A stretch of DNA of 64,000 nt from Gammaproteobacteria bacterium (GTDB lineage: Bacteria > Pseudomonadota > Gammaproteobacteria > JAADJB01): assembly GCA_013151035.1 (NCBI GenBank), contig JAADJB010000023.1:50156-114155 (forward strand). The letters run 5' to 3'. The position numbers and the translations under genes are program-made. Shown here one piece after another: positions 63,646 through 64,000 of this stretch (within the stretch, counting starts at the first letter, position 1; every line of letters begins with the position of its first letter). The notes under the pieces are model-generated. The model was not told the origin of the DNA and ran no database searches. It saw only the letters and a list, made by a program, of their open reading frames with translations.

Positions 63646-64000
<355 letters not shown>

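Overview
The window looks like a chromosomal segment of a gammaproteobacterium outside the Enterobacterales. The reasons are the gammaproteobacterial dcw order with lpxC, dciA and secA after ftsZ; a pseudomonad-like rpe-gph-trpEGDC block followed by crp, an OsmC gene and coq7; a class II ribonucleotide reductase split into NrdJa and NrdJb; and several VPLPA/PEP-CTERM secreted proteins. The species cannot be named from the sequence alone. An aquatic or sulfur-oxidiser-like lineage is only an inference.

Layout. 1-22.3 kb: secA (cut by the window edge), an M23 peptidase, dciA (opposite strand), lpxC and the whole division/cell-wall cluster, transcribed leftward in the order mraZ-rsmH-ftsL-ftsI-murE-murF-mraY-murD-ftsW-murG-murC-murB-ddlB-ftsQ-ftsA-ftsZ-lpxC. 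Most genes overlap by 4-10 bases. A sigma70-type promoter and a four-repeat MraZ operator sit in front of mraZ, which starts with TTG. 22.5-26.4 kb: a very large FAD/Fe-S fusion oxidoreductase. 26.4-30.4 kb: an accessory stretch with a REP-associated tyrosine transposase (RAYT) surrounded by its own REP/BIME repeats, a DUF4160/DUF2442 pair, a HicAB module with a truncated toxin gene, a porin and a BrnTA module. 30.5-31.9 kb: tRNA-Gln with a duplicated 3' end, then rpsI-rplM behind a promoter, structured leader and intrinsic terminator. 32.1-34.5 kb: a thioredoxin-like ferredoxin, a GlcF-like Fe-S protein and coq7. 34.6-41.2 kb: OsmC, a MITE-like element, crp and the trp/rpe block.

41.3-47.2 kb: small conserved genes, a tandem receiver protein, an HU-like protein, a TerB protein and the GspAB (ExeAB) pair. 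47.3-51.5 kb: a hydrolase, several elaborate palindromic elements and nrdJab with NrdR boxes. 51.5-57.6 kb: a TauE-type permease, two paralogous VPLPA-CTERM proteins, a PDC sensor protein, DjlA, a cytochrome c and a cyclophilin with a VPLPA-CTERM anchor. Two of the CTERM genes have sigma54-like promoters and share an upstream 16-mer. 57.8-59.4 kb: RhlE helicase and an RRM protein. 59.4-61.1 kb: a 1.6-kb islet bounded by a tRNA-Thr 3' fragment and the intact tRNA-Thr gene. It carries a degenerate ImmA/IrrE-like protein and a small partner. 61.1-64 kb: coaX, birA, an unknown gene, then 5S and the 3' end of 23S rRNA.

The most unusual content is in small DNA rather than large genes: at least 19 REP copies of one family with a resident RAYT; three copies of a double-hairpin palindrome whose outer arms differ in sequence but stay paired; a two-hairpin repeat whose two loops carry mutually complementary inserts; a structured rplM leader or sRNA; and the two tRNA-associated duplications. 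No CRISPR array, prophage or complete insertion sequence was seen. All family names come from recognising motifs; no searches were run.
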